Shown: positions 49,121 to 60,714, counted from the stretch's first letter. The stretch is DNA of 64,000 bases from Cordylochernes scorpioides (GCA_030710605.1 CP092865.1:26352947-26416946); one strand, 5' to 3'. The notes: a model not told the origin generated them from the letters alone. A program made the numbers and translations.

Positions 49121-50423
49121 CAGGGTGTACCAGGTAAATTGGGACTAACTTTGACAGTCCATAAAACAAAAACTACTTGAGATTAAAAACTTGTTTTTTT
49201 TTTCATTACGTAGCCATATTCATGTAAAATGCAACAGTACATGTGTGCGCAGTGTAGTGATGAAGAGTAACCGAGAATTTGAAAATCGAGCTGCCATCAT
49301 CGTTGCTCTGCGCGCCGGAAGGAGCCCCAAAGAGATAGTGGATTTTCTTAAGTTGCCCAAAACCACTATTTATCGTGTCAAGAAGCAGTTTGATGAGGCC
49401 GACAGTAACAAAGAGGGGATAGCTACAAGGAAAAAGCACTCGCTTTGATCGGACAGGGTAAGAGGCGAAGAATTTGTCAAAAATGTCAAGGAGAAGATTG
49501 ATGGAAACCCTGGGAAGAGCATGAGGGCCATAGCCAAGGAAATGGACGTTGGCTCTATGACAATTGTCAGAACTATCCATGAGGACCTTGGTCTCAAGTC
49601 TTATGCCCTTCGGAAAGGTCAGTTGCTGACTGAGAATATGAAGAATAACAGAAAAGGAAAGGCTGCTGCCCTCCTCAACAACCTGAAACACGACTCTTTT
49701 GGCATGCTAAGGTTCTTCTCTGAGGAAAAGAACTTTGACGTGGACCAAAAGGTAAATCCCAGGAATAATCGCTGGATCTGTAAAGACCCCTCAGAGATAC
49801 CTGTCGTGATGCACACGAAATTTCCTGCCTCCGTAATGGTCTTTGGCGTTATCAGCAGTGAAGGTGATGTCATGCCTCCCCATTTCTTTGAGAAGGGCCT
49901 TAGGATGAACGCTGACACCTACATCAATGTTCTGGAGACCGTTGTGAAGCCTTGGATGGACATGGTGGCCGCAGGAAGGAAGTATGTCTTCCAACAGGAC
50001 TCAGCTCCAGCCCATAAGGCAAAAAAGACACAATCGTGGCTGACACTTAACGTCCCTAGTCACTGGGGTCCTGATATTTGGCCCCCTAATTCTCCAGATT
50101 GCAATCCCCTCGACTACTATGTATGGGGCGTTGTTGAGAGAGATGTCAACAAAGCTCCTGATACCACCATCCAGTCTGTCAAGAAAGCAGTTCACACGGT
50201 GATGACCCAAATGGACAAGGTCATCGTCGCCAAGGCCTGTGCTTCATTCCGCACTCGCCTCGAGACTGTTGTAGCTAATAATGGAAACTACATTGAATAA
50301 ATAAAAACTATATCCTTTTATATACTACTGTGTCAAATTTCATTCGGATATTTTAATTTTTACTTGCAAAAAATTTCAGTTAAAATACCATTGTTGAAAT
50401 TCCCAATTTACCTGGTACACCCT
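49121..50423 (+). mobile_element. DD37D Tc1/mariner element with TIRs
   Basis: Terminal repeats CAGGGTGTACCAGGTAAATT(GGGA) and its complement are nearly perfect over about 25 bp and are flanked by TA on both sides. Length is about 1.3 kb, a normal size for the superfamily. Confidence 0.9.
49260..50300 (+). pseudogene. DD37D transposase, one frameshift
   Basis: The N-terminal part (MKSNREFENRAAIIVALRAG, with the helix-turn-helix SPKEIVDFLKLPKTTIYRVK) runs to a TGA at 49446. The rest is open in another frame from about 49450 (second HTH SMRAIAKEMDVGSMTIVR) to TAA at 50300. The catalytic acidic residues are the Asp in FDVDQ, in QQDSAPAH and in NPLDYYVWG. There are 37 residues between the second and third, which places it in the maT/DD37D group rather than classical mariner (34). 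The lone frameshift near 49440-49450 is the only visible defect. Confidence 0.85.
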
Positions 50424-50458
50424 GTATTTATGGTTATATGTATCTAAGATTTTCCATA

Positions 50459-53400
50459 TTTAAAGAACATAAGATTGTCCATGTTTGAAGAACATAAGAT
50501 TGTCCATGTTTAAAGAACATAAGATTGTCCATGTTTAAAGAAACAGATCTAAGATTGTCCATGTTTAAAGAAACAGATCTAAGGTTGTCCATGTGTTTAA
50601 AGAAACAGATCTAAGGTTGTTCATGTTTAAAGAAACAGATCTAAGGTTGCCCATGTTTAAAGAAACAGATCTAAGGTTATCCATGTTTAAAGAAACAGAT
50701 CTAAGGTTGTCCATGTTTAAAGAAACAGATCTAAGGTTGCCCATGTTTAAAGAAACAGATCTAAGGTTGTCCATGTTTAAAGAAACAGATCTAAGGTTGC
50801 CCATGTTTAAAGAAACAGATCTAAGGTTGTCCATGTTTAAAGAAACAGATCTAAGGTTGTCCATGTTTAAAGAAACAGATCTAAGGTTATCCATATTTAA
50901 AGAACATAAGATTGTCCATGTTTAAAGAAACAGCTCTAAGGTTGTCCATGTTTAAAGAAACAGATCTAAGGTTGTCGATATTTAAAGAAACAGATCTAAG
51001 GTTGTCCATATTTAAAGAAACAGATCTAAGGTTGTCCATATTTAAAGAAACAGATCTAAGGTTGTCCATGTTTAAAGAAACAGATCTAAGGTTGTCCATA
51101 TTTAAAGAAACAGATCTAAGGTTGTCCATGTTTAAAGAAACAGATCTAAGGTTGTCCATGTTTAAAGAAACAGATCTAAGGTTGTCGATATTTAAAGAAA
51201 CAGATCTAAGGTTGTCGATATTTAAAGAAACAGATCTAAGGTTGTCGATATTTAAAGAAACAGATCTAAGGTTGTCCATGTTTAAAGAAACAGATCTAAG
51301 GTTGTCGATATTTAAAGAAACAGATCTAAGGTTGTCCATGTTTAAAGAAACAGATCTAAGGTTGTCGATATTTAAAGAAACAGATCTAAGGTTGTCCATA
51401 TTTAAAGAAACAGATCTAAGGTTGTCGATATTTAAAGAAACAGATCTAAGGTTGTCGATATTTAAAGAAACAGATCTAAGGTTGTCCATGTTTAAAGAAA
51501 CAGATCTAAGGTTGTCCATGTTTAAAGAAACAGATCTAAGGTTGTCCATGTTTAAAGAAACAGATCTAAGGTTGTCCATGTTTAAAGAAACAGATCTAAG
51601 GTTGTCCATGTTTAAAGAAACAGATCTAAGGTTGTCGATATTTAAAGAAACAGATCTAAGGTTGTCCATGTTTAAAGAAACAGATCTAAGGTTGTCCATG
51701 TTTAAAGAAACAGATCTAAGGTTGTCCATGTTTAAAGAAACAGATCTAAGGTTGTCCATATTTAAAGAAACAGATCTAAGGTTGTCGATATTTAAAGAAA
51801 CAGATCTAAGGTTGTCGATATTTAAAGAAACAGATCTAAGGTTGTCCATGTTTAAAGAAACAGATCTAAGGTTTTCCATGTTTAAAGAAACAGATCTAAG
51901 GTTGTCCATGTTTAAAGAAACAGATCTAAGGTTGTCCATGTTTAAAGAAACAGATCTAAGGTTGTCCATGTTTAAAGAAACAGATCTAAGGTTGTCGATA
52001 TTTAAAGAAACAGATCTAAGGTTGTCCATGTTTAAAGAAACAGATCTAAGGTTGTCCATGTTTAAAGAAACAGATCTAAGGTTGTCGATATTTAAAGAAA
52101 CAGATCTAAGGTTGTCGATATTTAAAGAAACAGATCTAAGGTTGTCGATATTTAAAGAAACAGATCTAAGGTTGTCCATATTTAAAGAAACAGATCTAAG
52201 GTTGTCCATGTTTAAAGAAACAGATCTAAGGTTGTCCATGTTTAAAGAAACAGATCTAAGGTTGTCCATGTTTAAAGAAACAGATCTAAGGTTGTCCATG
52301 TTTAAAGAAACAGATCTAAGGTTGTCCATGTTTAAAGAAACAGATCTAAGGTTGTCGATATTTAAAGAAACAGATCTAAGGTTGTCGATATTTAAAGAAA
52401 CAGATCTAAGGTTGTCGATATTTAAAGAAACAGATCTAAGGTTGTCCATGTTTAAAGAAACAGATCTAAGGTTGTCCATGTTTAAAGAAACAGATCTAAG
52501 GTTGTCCATGTTTAAAGAAACAGATCTAAGGTTGTCCATGTTTAAAGAAACAGATCTAAGGTTGTCCATGTTTAAAGAAACAGATCTAAGGTTGTCGATA
52601 TTTAAAGAAACAGATCTAAGGTTGTCCATGTTTAAAGAAACAGATCTAAGGTTGTCCATGTTTAAAGAAACAGATCTAAGGTTGTCCATGTTTAAAGAAA
52701 CAGATCTAAGGTTGTCCATGTTTAAAGAAACAGATCTAAGGTTGTCCATGTTTAAAGAAACAGATCTAAGGTTGTCCATGTTTAAAGAAACAGATCTAAG
52801 GTTGTCCATGTTTAAAGAAACAGATCTAAGGTTGTCGATATTTAAAGAAACAGATCTAAGGTTGTCCATGTTTAAAGAAACAGATCTAAGGTTGTCCATG
52901 TTTAAAGAAACAGATCTAAGGTTGTCCATGTTTAAAGAAACAGATCTAAGGTTGTCCATGTTTAAAGAAACAGATCTAAGGTTGTCGATATTTAAAGAAA
53001 CAGATCTAAGGTTGTCCATGTTTAAAGAAACAGATCTAAGGTTGTCCATGTTTAAAGAAACAGATCTAAGGTTGTCGATATTTAAAGAAACAGATCTAAG
53101 GTTGTCCATGTTTAAAGAAACAGATCTAAGGTTGTCCATGTTTAAAGAAACAGATCTAAGGTTGTCCTTGTTTAAAGAAACAGATCTAAGGTTGTCCATG
53201 TTTAAAGAAACAGATCTAAGGTTGTCGATATTTAAAGAAACAGATCTAAGGTTGTCCATGTTTAAAGAAACAGATCTAAGGTTGTCGATATTTAAAGAAA
53301 CAGATCTAAGGTTGTCCATGTTTAAAGAAACAGATCTAAGGTTGTCCATATTTAAAGAAACAGATCTAAGGTTGTCGATATTTAAAGAAACAGATCTAAG

Positions 53401-54535
53401 GTTGTCCATGTTTAAAGAAACAGATCTAAGGTTGTCCATATTTAAAGAAACAGATCTAAGGTTGTCGATATTTAAAGAAACAGATCTAAGGTTGTCCATA
53501 TTTAAAGAAACAGATCTAAGGTTGTCCATGTTTAAAGAAACAGATCTAAGGTTGTCCATGTTTAAAGAAACAGATCTAAGGTTGTCCATGTTTAAAGAAA
53601 CAGATCTAAGGTTGTCCATGTTTAAAGAAACAGATCTAAGGTTGTCCATGTTTAAAGAAACAGATCTAAGGTTGTCGATATTTAAAGAAACAGATCTAAG
53701 GTTGTCCATGTTTAAAGAAACAGATCTAAGGTTGTCCATGTTTAAAGAAACAGATCTAAGCTTGTCGATATTTAAAGAAACAGATCTAAGGTTGTCGATA
53801 TTTAAAGAAACAGATCTAAGGTTGTCGATATTTAAAGAAACAGATCTAAGGTTGTCCATGTTTAAAGAAACAGATCTAAGGTTGTCGATATTTAAAGAAA
53901 CAGATCTAAGGTTGTCGATATTTAAAGAAACAGATCTAAGGTTGTCGATATTTAAAGAAACAGATCTAAGGTTGTCGATATTTAAAGAAACAGATCTAAG
54001 GTTGTCCATGTTTAAAGAAACAGATCTAAAGTTGTCCGTATTTAAAGAAACAGATCTAAGGTTGTCGATATTTAAAGAAACAGATCTAAGGTTGTCCATG
54101 TTTAAAGAAACAGATCTAAGGTTGTCCATGTTTAAAGAAACAGATCTAAGGTTGTCCATGTTTAAAGAAACAGATCTAAGGTTGTCGATATTTAAAGAAA
54201 CAGATCTAAGGTTGTCCATGTTTAAAGAAACAGATCTAAGGTTGTCGATATTTAAAGAAACAGATCTAAGGTTGTCCATGTTTAAAGAACCAGATCTAAG
54301 GTTGTCCATGTTTAAAGAAACAGATCTAAGGTTGTCGATATTTAAAGAAACAGATCTAAGGTTGTCGATATTTAAAGAAACAGATCTAAGGTTGTCCATG
54401 TTTAAAGAAACAGATCTAAGGTTGTCGATGTATAAAGAAACAGATCTAAGGTTGTCCATGTTTAAAGAAACAGATCTAAGGTTGTCGATATTTAAAGAAA
54501 CAGATCTAAGGTTGTCGATATTTAAAGAAACAGAT
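50459..54535. repeat. 30-bp satellite, about 135 units
   Basis: The unit is AAACAGATCTAAGGTTGTCC followed by ATGTTTAAAG, and each holds AGATCT. Two main forms differ together at two bases (TCCATG and TCGATA), with a minority TCCATA. At the left edge (50471-50550), and once at about 50886-50916, the unit is 25 bp and lacks the AGATC stretch. Because 30 is a multiple of three and two frames lack stops, very long open frames exist on both strands. I consider these accidental. Confidence 0.95.
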
Positions 54536-54728
54536 CTCGGCCAGCAAGGCTATCCCCCCTAGTCCCATGCCAATGGCCCACAGGGCCAGGGTACCCTGAA
54601 AGTGCTCCAGAGCAAGGGACACTGCAGGTTCCCCCTCCTCTCCCACGGTGTGCATACACTGGTGGAAGTCAAAGAAGTACCTCAGCGTCCACTTGTACCA
54701 CAGACCGGCTGATGTTATTCGCCTGATC
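54506..54728 (-). CDS. IR last exon: final membrane helix and tail
   Basis: The acceptor TGCATTTCAG completes a split Leu codon, then IRRITSAGLWYKWTLRYFFD, then LALEHFQGTLALWAIGMGLG and GIALLAEICFFKYRQP, with TAG at 54508-54506. EHFQGxLxLxxxGxGL is the hallmark of the last IR/iGluR helix. The final nine residues and the stop lie in the first unit of the satellite. Confidence 0.8.
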
Positions 54729-57700
54729 CTGAAATGCACAAATTTACATTCACTGAATTTTACACATAACGAATATATATAAATTACTCTAAAAAAATTG
54801 TAAAAAAAACTAGAAAATGTTACGTCTTTTAACGAATTTAATTATACATTCAGTTTTGATTGAAAAAAAAACATTAAGTGATTAATTCCATTGTGAGTTT
54901 TTTTGGAAGACAAAGATAAAACCATCTTTTAAAAAAAAAGCTCAGAATTATTTAGAAGATCGGTGGAAATTTGCATAGATTTTCGAGGGTTCAAAATTGA
55001 AACATAATATAGCTTACAATTAATTAAAAAGAAGGCATATATTGGATAAAAATATAATTTATTTACCAATATTTCAGTTGGCTGAACGCCAACTTTTTTC
55101 AAGGTATTACAACATATTTATGTCAACAACAAACTACCAACAAGTTTGTTGTTTTTACATAAATATGTTATAATACCTTGAAAAAATTTGGCGTTCAGCC
55201 AACTGAAATATTGGTAAATAAATTATATTTTGGTCCAATATATGCCTTTTTAATTAAAGATTTATTTATGGATTGCTCTATTTTCAAAACAATATCTTGC
55301 ATTTTTGTAAATATATATTGGTAGTAAGATTGTGATAACCTATTGAAATTTAACCGGGAGGATATTGATCTATACAAATAGAGATCGCCTCTTTCGTCAA
55401 AATAGACGGCAAACGTCATTTATTGACCGTCTCAGTAGACAAGCGGATTCAGGTAGGTGACAAAGTCACAACACCATCTTTGACAAAATGGTGTATAGAT
55501 GGGTTCCTCTCAGTTTGCCAAAGTTTGTGTTGTGGCTTCTGTCTCCGACTTGCTGATTTGCAGAGACGGTCAATAGATGACGCGCAGGGTCTACAAGTTA
55601 ACTTTATTAGGTGTCGCCCCGTATAACGTCTAGTTTGACTGGAGAGGCAACCTTCGTTTTTATAAAATAGAAAAATCTCAACTATTTTTTTTAATACAAT
55701 CTAATGCGGCTTATGATTGTAAAACGACATTTGAAAATTATCCCGCGTGTGTTTCTTTTGAACGAAAAATCGGAATTTATTATATACATGTTATATACTT
55801 CCCAATATATATTATGTATTGGGAGTACAAATAAGTTTTGAGGGATTTGCAAAAGAAGCCACAACAAATATTATATAAATAGCATCGGACCTTGTGTGTA
55901 AGGTTTCATGTTAAGGCTTCATCATTTCCCCAAAAAAATCAGAAGAAGTCTTTTCACTCAAGTGTAAGGAACTTTTTTTTTTTGTTGCTCTAACCATGTC
56001 AACCTTTTTGCCAACAAAACACAATTTGCGGGAAGCGCTGCTTTTTTGTTTTAATTTGAAGAAAAGGGCAACTGATGGACATCGATTGCTGTGTGAGGCA
56101 TATGGTAAACATGCTCTATCAATAAAATCATGTAAGTACTGGTTTCGGCGTTTCAAAAGTGGCGATTTTGAAAGAACGCGGAGGGAGGCCAATAAAGTTT
56201 GAAGACGCTGAGTTGGAGGCTTTATTGGACGAAGATTCAAGCCAAACTCAATAGGAGCTCGCTGAAACCTTGGGAGTGACTCAACAAGCGATTTCGAACC
56301 GTCTCAAGCTCATGGGTATGGTGCAAAAACAAGGAAATTGGGTTCCATATGAACTCAAGCCAGGAAACATCGAGCGCCGTATTTGCACGTGCGAACTACT
56401 GCTCAAAAGACAAAATCGGAAGGGTTTTTTGCATCGAATCGTGATGGTGGACGAAAAGTGGATTCACTACGACAACCCAAAGCGCAGAAAATCGTCGGTT
56501 AAGCCCGGTCATGCATCAACTTCAACGGCCAAACCGAATATTCATGGCAAGAAGCTAATGCTGTGCATCTGGTGGGATCAGCTCGGAGTGATCTACTATG
56601 AGCTACTTCAGCCTAACGAAACCATCACTGGAGAACGTTACCAACAACAATTGATGCGATTAAGCCGAGCATTGAAGATTAAACGCCCACTATATGCCAA
56701 AAGACATGACAAGGTGATCTATCAGCACGACAACGCTCGGCCACATGTTGCAAAAGTTGTCAAGGAGACTTTGGAGGCGCTTCAATGGGATGTCCTACCC
56801 CACCCGCTGTATTCACCAGACATTGCTCCTTCAGACTACCACATGTTCCGTTCGATGACACATGGCCTGGCCGAGCAGCACTTCACTTCTTACGAAGAGG
56901 CGAAAAATTGGGTCAATGTTTGGATCGCCTCAAAAGACGAGGAATTTTTTCGACACGGAATCCGTATGCTGCCTGAAAGATGGGAAAAAGTCGTAGCTAA
57001 AGATAGACAAAACTTTGAATGAAATATATTGTACTGATTTCTCTGAATAAAGCTTCGAATTTATAAAAAAAAAACTCAAAACTTATTTGTACTCCTAATA
57101 TTTCCCATCCCTGGACACTTTATTTTACCGTTTATCATTACTCTTCACAATTCAACCTTTCATATTTCATCCCTAAAAGGTTAGAAATAATAATTATTTC
57201 TCCTTAAAATAAATTTCGATTTTTCGTTCAAAAGAAACACATGCGGGATGGTTTTCAAATGTCTTTTTTTATTATTAAAAATAATTACAAACATTTTTGG
57301 ATAAGCTTCTTTGAATCTTTTTAATGAAAGAAGTTGCGGCGTTCACCATTTGATTCTGTTGTATATATATTTTAAGTTTAATTAATTAATTGTTCCCACA
57401 GAGTATGTGGGTAAGATCACAAGAAAATAGGCGCTAACCGTAATAAGAATAGAGATTGTTTACTATGTTATACTTTTCTCTTTTGTTCTCTTTCTTTTAA
57501 ATCAATAATTTGGCCATAGATTTGGACAGACCACTTTACCAGCCAAAGACCTCTTTGGTGAATTGTGAATATTCCATTGGATCCCGTGTGGATCTAATGG
57601 AATAAAAAAATAAAACAACAAGTCGGTGGACGAGAGGGTAACACCCTCGATTCCCGACAGTCATGAACCGGGATTGAATCCCGCGTTAACATTTTGTTTA

Positions 57701-60700
57701 ATATATGTATAACCTTCACATATTATTCACTGTTTCAATTATCATAAACTAGGTTTCTCTTGTTGAGCGGTACCCAATAAAGCGATTTTGAACCGGCTAA
57801 TGGAATAAAGTCCGCCCTAGGCTGACGAGGGCCATTAGCCAGAAACCATGGTCTCTAGGTGGACGCTTTTCAGTTTGCCAAAGCTGGTGTTGTGGCTTTG
57901 TCACCGACCCGAGGTCGCTAGTTTGCGGCGAAGGTCAATAGATAACGTCTAGTTTTGACGTTTAATTTGACGGGAGAGGAATCCTATACTTTTTAGATTA
58001 ATAAAGGTAATGTATGATCAATATTTTTAAGATCAATATCTTTGAAGGGTCTGAGAAAAGTCAACATATTCCATTCCTCTGTATCCCCCCATGTATGAGA
58101 GAGCTATGTATGATAAAGAGGGAAATTTACAGCTCATTCAGAGGGTCTCGAATCGGCAAGTTCTTCCTAAGCGCCAGTCTATTGTAGGATTGGCAGTATT
58201 TCGTCCTGGAGAGATGCATCTTCCTGGAGGAGCGGAGTCTGGAGCACTTGGAGGTGATCAGGTCAGGACTCAGGTAGTTACTGAGCATCAAGGTCGCCTG
58301 TCCATCCAGAATCTCAAACATGTAGTCGTCCCTCCAGATATCGGAGAAGTCGAACAAGCGACCGCTGCTCTCCACACGTTTCCAGTAGTCCCCGGGGTAG
58401 TTCTGGAACACCAAGCTGTGTGAGATACCAAACAAAATTTCCTCACTGAGAAATGAACCAGGTCTTCCCAATATTTATCCATTTCAATAAAGACAGAGTA
58501 GGAAGTTTTTTTATAAGGTTATCCTAAAAGTTCGTGTTTTTCTAATTGCTTAGCGAATAATACAGCGAATACATAATAATACAAAATACAATTACTTTAT
58601 ACATAATACAATGACATTATACATAACGGCGAATAATATTGGTATTTCATTTTTTGCAAGTGTTTACGAACTTTTGGGACAACCTTGTATTTGTAAAAGA
58701 ATCCTCAAATCCACCAATTCCTTCAAAGGGCCGAATATATCAGTGCCCACTACATTATTAGATCAGATTACGAGAAACAATGCGAAGGCGAAAAGTTTAT
58801 TGGGAGACCGTTTCACGATCTTTCAACCCTACGATTCTCCGATTGGCATAGATTACCTAAGTAAAAGGCATTTATTTACATAGGTAATTCACATCAGTCG
58901 AAGGACCATGAGGGCCGAAAGCGCGTTAAAGGGTCTCTCAATAACTAAAATTGTCGTCATCGTATTTTTTCTCGTAATATATCTTTTCTATGATTATTCA
59001 TTACATTTGTATTAGAGTAATATGGAGATTTGAAACTGGTGAAACCTCTGGGGAGGTTCCCCAATGATGTGCCAGGTCCTTTCAATATTTTACTATTGCA
59101 ATAAAAACAATAGAAGGACGTTTTTTAAAAGAGAAAATTTACATTTGAATAGTCTCATATATCCATGACACCTTCATATGCCTGGTGTTTAATGAAACAA
59201 TAGATATGATAATCTTTTTACAGTCCCTTTATCGTTTCTCTTAATGCCGAGAATTTTATTCCCATTAATTCCTCTTCATAACCTCCCCCAGATTCAGCCG
59301 TTTAGATAGTAATTAATTAATAAAAGAGAGAGGGTCATAGTATATCATAGGGTAATTTAAAAAAACACCATTTTTATTGTCAGAGTTCTAATTAAGGTCA
59401 AGATGCCGTCAACATGTTAATTATAGAATTGTTTTTTTCTAATTTTAAATGGTGGTTTTAAACAAGTTTATGGATTTTTTTTGTCGTATATGTAAATGAG
59501 TAAATTTTTGTTGGATCATTTTTGAAGACAACTCTCGGATTTATAAAATTAATTTTATTAAACTTAAACATTTTTAGATATAGAGAGAGAAACGAGTTAA
59601 TTACCTTGTATTTAAGGCAACAAAATAATTATCTAATTTTCATACATCGTTCTAACCAGATTCAACTTGTGCAAAACAGACGACAAAGAAAAAATAATCA
59701 AATTAATGGTAGAGGGTAATTTCCTATTTTTTACTAGCTTTCACACTCAAAGAATAATCATTTTCTTGCTTCAATTTTCGGCGTTTATAAATATGCATAT
59801 AGACATTATAAACCTTCCCTGAAACTATATTTTATACTTATTTATGAGGTTAGATCATTGTAAGAATCGTGCGTGTCTCCTTTAATGAAGAACGATGTTT
59901 AGTTTCTCCGAACCTGAGCAACGTTCCTAAGTCCGTGATAGCATTCCAAGGATACTGAAGAAATGTGTCTATCTTTGTTTGAAAGGATCAGTCATCCCTC
60001 CGAACATCTTTAGTTATGTAGATAGAAGACCTTTTGAAGGAAGAATTCTCAGTAAGTTCTCAGCTAGCTTTGCTTAAGAGATTTTGTGCTCATCGCCATT
60101 ACTTTTTGAATATTATGAAAAAGGCATCTCCTTATCGTGCAACTGAAAGTTTCTGATGGCTTGCGCCATCCATCGAAATAAATATCAAATATTTCGTTGA
60201 TTTTTGATTATTTCAGAATTGGCCAAATACCCATTCTAGAATAACTAAATATCAACGAGAATAGTTGATATTTATTCCGATAGATGGCGCAAGCCATCAG
60301 AAACCTTCAGTTTCACGATAAAGAGATGCCTTTTTCATAGTTTATGCACCTTTTCCCAGTACAATATCATATTTGTACTATTTTTTTTCACATTATCGAA
60401 TATTGTTCACGCGGAGTCTACTGTTATCTTGATGGAAATATAAAGAGTGATATTCCATTTTATTTGAGAGAGTTTAAGATATACCCGGAAGTAGTTGACA
60501 AATCTGGGCACGTTGATGAAGTATGCCTTCAAGGAGGAGCGGGAGAGCAGGTCGGGGATGGAGTCGACCATGAAGGGAGGCTCTCTCACCAGCACCATGG
60601 CCATCAACTGGCTGCTCAGGAGGATGCTCAGGATGTAAGATGACAGGTACCATCCGCCCACCAGGAATCTGAAGGCTTTCTCTTGGTGGAACAGGGAGCC

Positions 60701-60702
60701 TC
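54506..60702 (-). CDS. Divergent ionotropic receptor (IR/iGluR-like), 3' part in three exons
   Basis: The exons in gene order are 60702-60485, 58402-58131 and 54728-54506, with GT-AG junctions in agreeing phase (0, then 2). They cover the transmembrane segment after the pore, the second half of the ligand-binding domain and the last transmembrane helix with a short cytosolic tail. In known IRs this assembles as a tetrameric cation channel in chemosensory, thermosensory or hygrosensory cells. The extracellular part, the first membrane helix and the pore are not found between 60703 and 62180, so the 5' exons lie beyond the window or are lost. A plus-strand Gypsy element and a minisatellite lie on that side. 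Confidence 0.75.
55020..55282. mobile_element. MITE D, complete palindrome (IR intron)
   Basis: AAAGAAGGCATATATTGGAT, ATTTCAGTTGGCTGAACGCC and their inverses surround AACAAACTACCAACAAGTTTG. It may provide the parent of the fragments at 2883 and 27585. Confidence 0.75.
55335..55665. repeat. Foldback repeat F copy, diverged
   Basis: It has GACCGTCTCAGTAGACAAGC, GTCACAACACCATCTTTGAC and the mirrored TTTGTGTTGTGGCTTCTGTC. Confidence 0.6.
55819..57098 (+). mobile_element. Mariner (DD34D) element with TIRs
   Basis: Terminal repeats TTGGGAGTACAAATAAGTTT(TGAG) and the complement of TTAGGAGTACAAATAAGTTT have TA on both sides. Length is 1280 bp, the usual mariner size. Confidence 0.9.
55996..57022 (+). 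pseudogene. Mariner transposase, frameshift and nonsense
   Basis: The N-terminal HTH (MSTFLPTKHNLREALLFCFN; KSCKYWFRRFKSGDF) leaves frame near 56175. After that, an in-frame TAG interrupts the linker (QTQ-stop-ELAETLG near 56252). From 56270 on it is open: WVPYELKP, the first catalytic Asp in MVDEKWIHY, the second in QHDNARPH and the third in SPDIAPSDYH, with 34 residues between the last two. TGA is at 57022. The family is classical mariner, and this copy is inactive. Confidence 0.88.
57530..57995. repeat. Foldback repeat F split by SINE family 2
   Basis: Blocks ATCCCGTGTGGATCTAATGG and CCGCCCTAGGCTGACGAGGG belong to one repeat but are separated by SINE 2. Confidence 0.7.
57612..57796 (+). 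mobile_element. SINE family 2, with 13-bp target duplication
   Basis: It has the tRNA-Ser/Leu-like AAGTCGGTGGACGAGAGGGT, the B-box stem CCGGGATTGAATCCCGC, and the body to GCGGTACCCAATAAAGCG. CTAATGGAATAAA occurs at 57594-57606 and again at 57797-57809. Confidence 0.8.
58131..58402 (-). CDS. IR exon: S2 ligand-binding lobe
   Basis: The acceptor GTGTTCCAG gives phase 0 and NYPGDYWKRVESSGRLFDFS, then WRDDYMFEILDGQATLMLSN, YLSPDLITSK and YNRLALRKNLPIRDPLNE. The donor is CT|GTAAAT in phase 2. An acceptor 13 bases earlier (CACACAG) also exists but breaks phase with the previous exon. Confidence 0.72.
58515..58690. mobile_element. Mariner-type MITE E copy (IR intron)
   Basis: TAAGGTTATCCTAAAAGTTC to GAACTTTTGGGACAACCTTG; the interior matches 4652-4848. 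Confidence 0.75.
58691..60114. other. IR intron, AT-rich, no gene recognised
   Basis: A piece of repeat G lies near 59030-59110. A short GC-richer part (58720-58950) is mobile-element-like but unassigned. Confidence 0.35.
60115..60390. mobile_element. Foldback MITE A copy (IR intron)
   Basis: AAAAAGGCATCTCCTTATCG and GATAAAGAGATGCCTTTTTC form the arms; the asymmetric outer part TTTTCCCAGTACAATATCAT follows. Confidence 0.75.
60485..60702 (-). CDS. IR exon: membrane helix after the pore and start of S2
   Basis: The acceptor is ACTTGTCCAG. The exon gives GGSLFHQEKAFRFLVGGWYL, then the helix SSYILSILLSSQLMAMVLV, then the conserved S2 entry REPPFMVDSIPDLL and FVNYFR. The pattern Trp-x-Leu...Ser-Tyr...Leu...Pro...Ser-Ile-x-Asp-Leu is the iGluR/IR third helix and linker, with the family's SYTANLAAF core strongly altered. 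The donor is CGG|GTATAT in phase 0. Confidence 0.75.
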
Positions 60703-60714
60703 CTGGACAAGTTT

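Larger units (their letters stand above)
55690..57270. mobile_element. Foldback element I interrupted by mariner
   Basis: The left arm AAATTATCCCGCGTGTGTTT ends near 55790. The right arm (TTCGATTTTTCGTTCAAAAG) and the shared TTTACCGTTTATCATTACTC block resume at about 57100. Confidence 0.7.

Noticed and set aside
50459..54535. CRISPR array
   Set aside because: Units are contiguous with no unique spacers, in a eukaryotic genome.
50887..54562. Two very long open frames as real proteins
   Set aside because: They are exact translations of a 30-bp satellite; period divisible by three explains openness on both strands.
58402..58471. Longer IR exon starting at an upstream acceptor
   Set aside because: Acceptors at 58416 and further upstream put the exon out of phase with the preceding exon; the one at 58403 agrees.
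59522..59719. 65-codon frame
   Set aside because: AT-rich, biased to Asn/Leu/Ile, as expected by chance in an intron.
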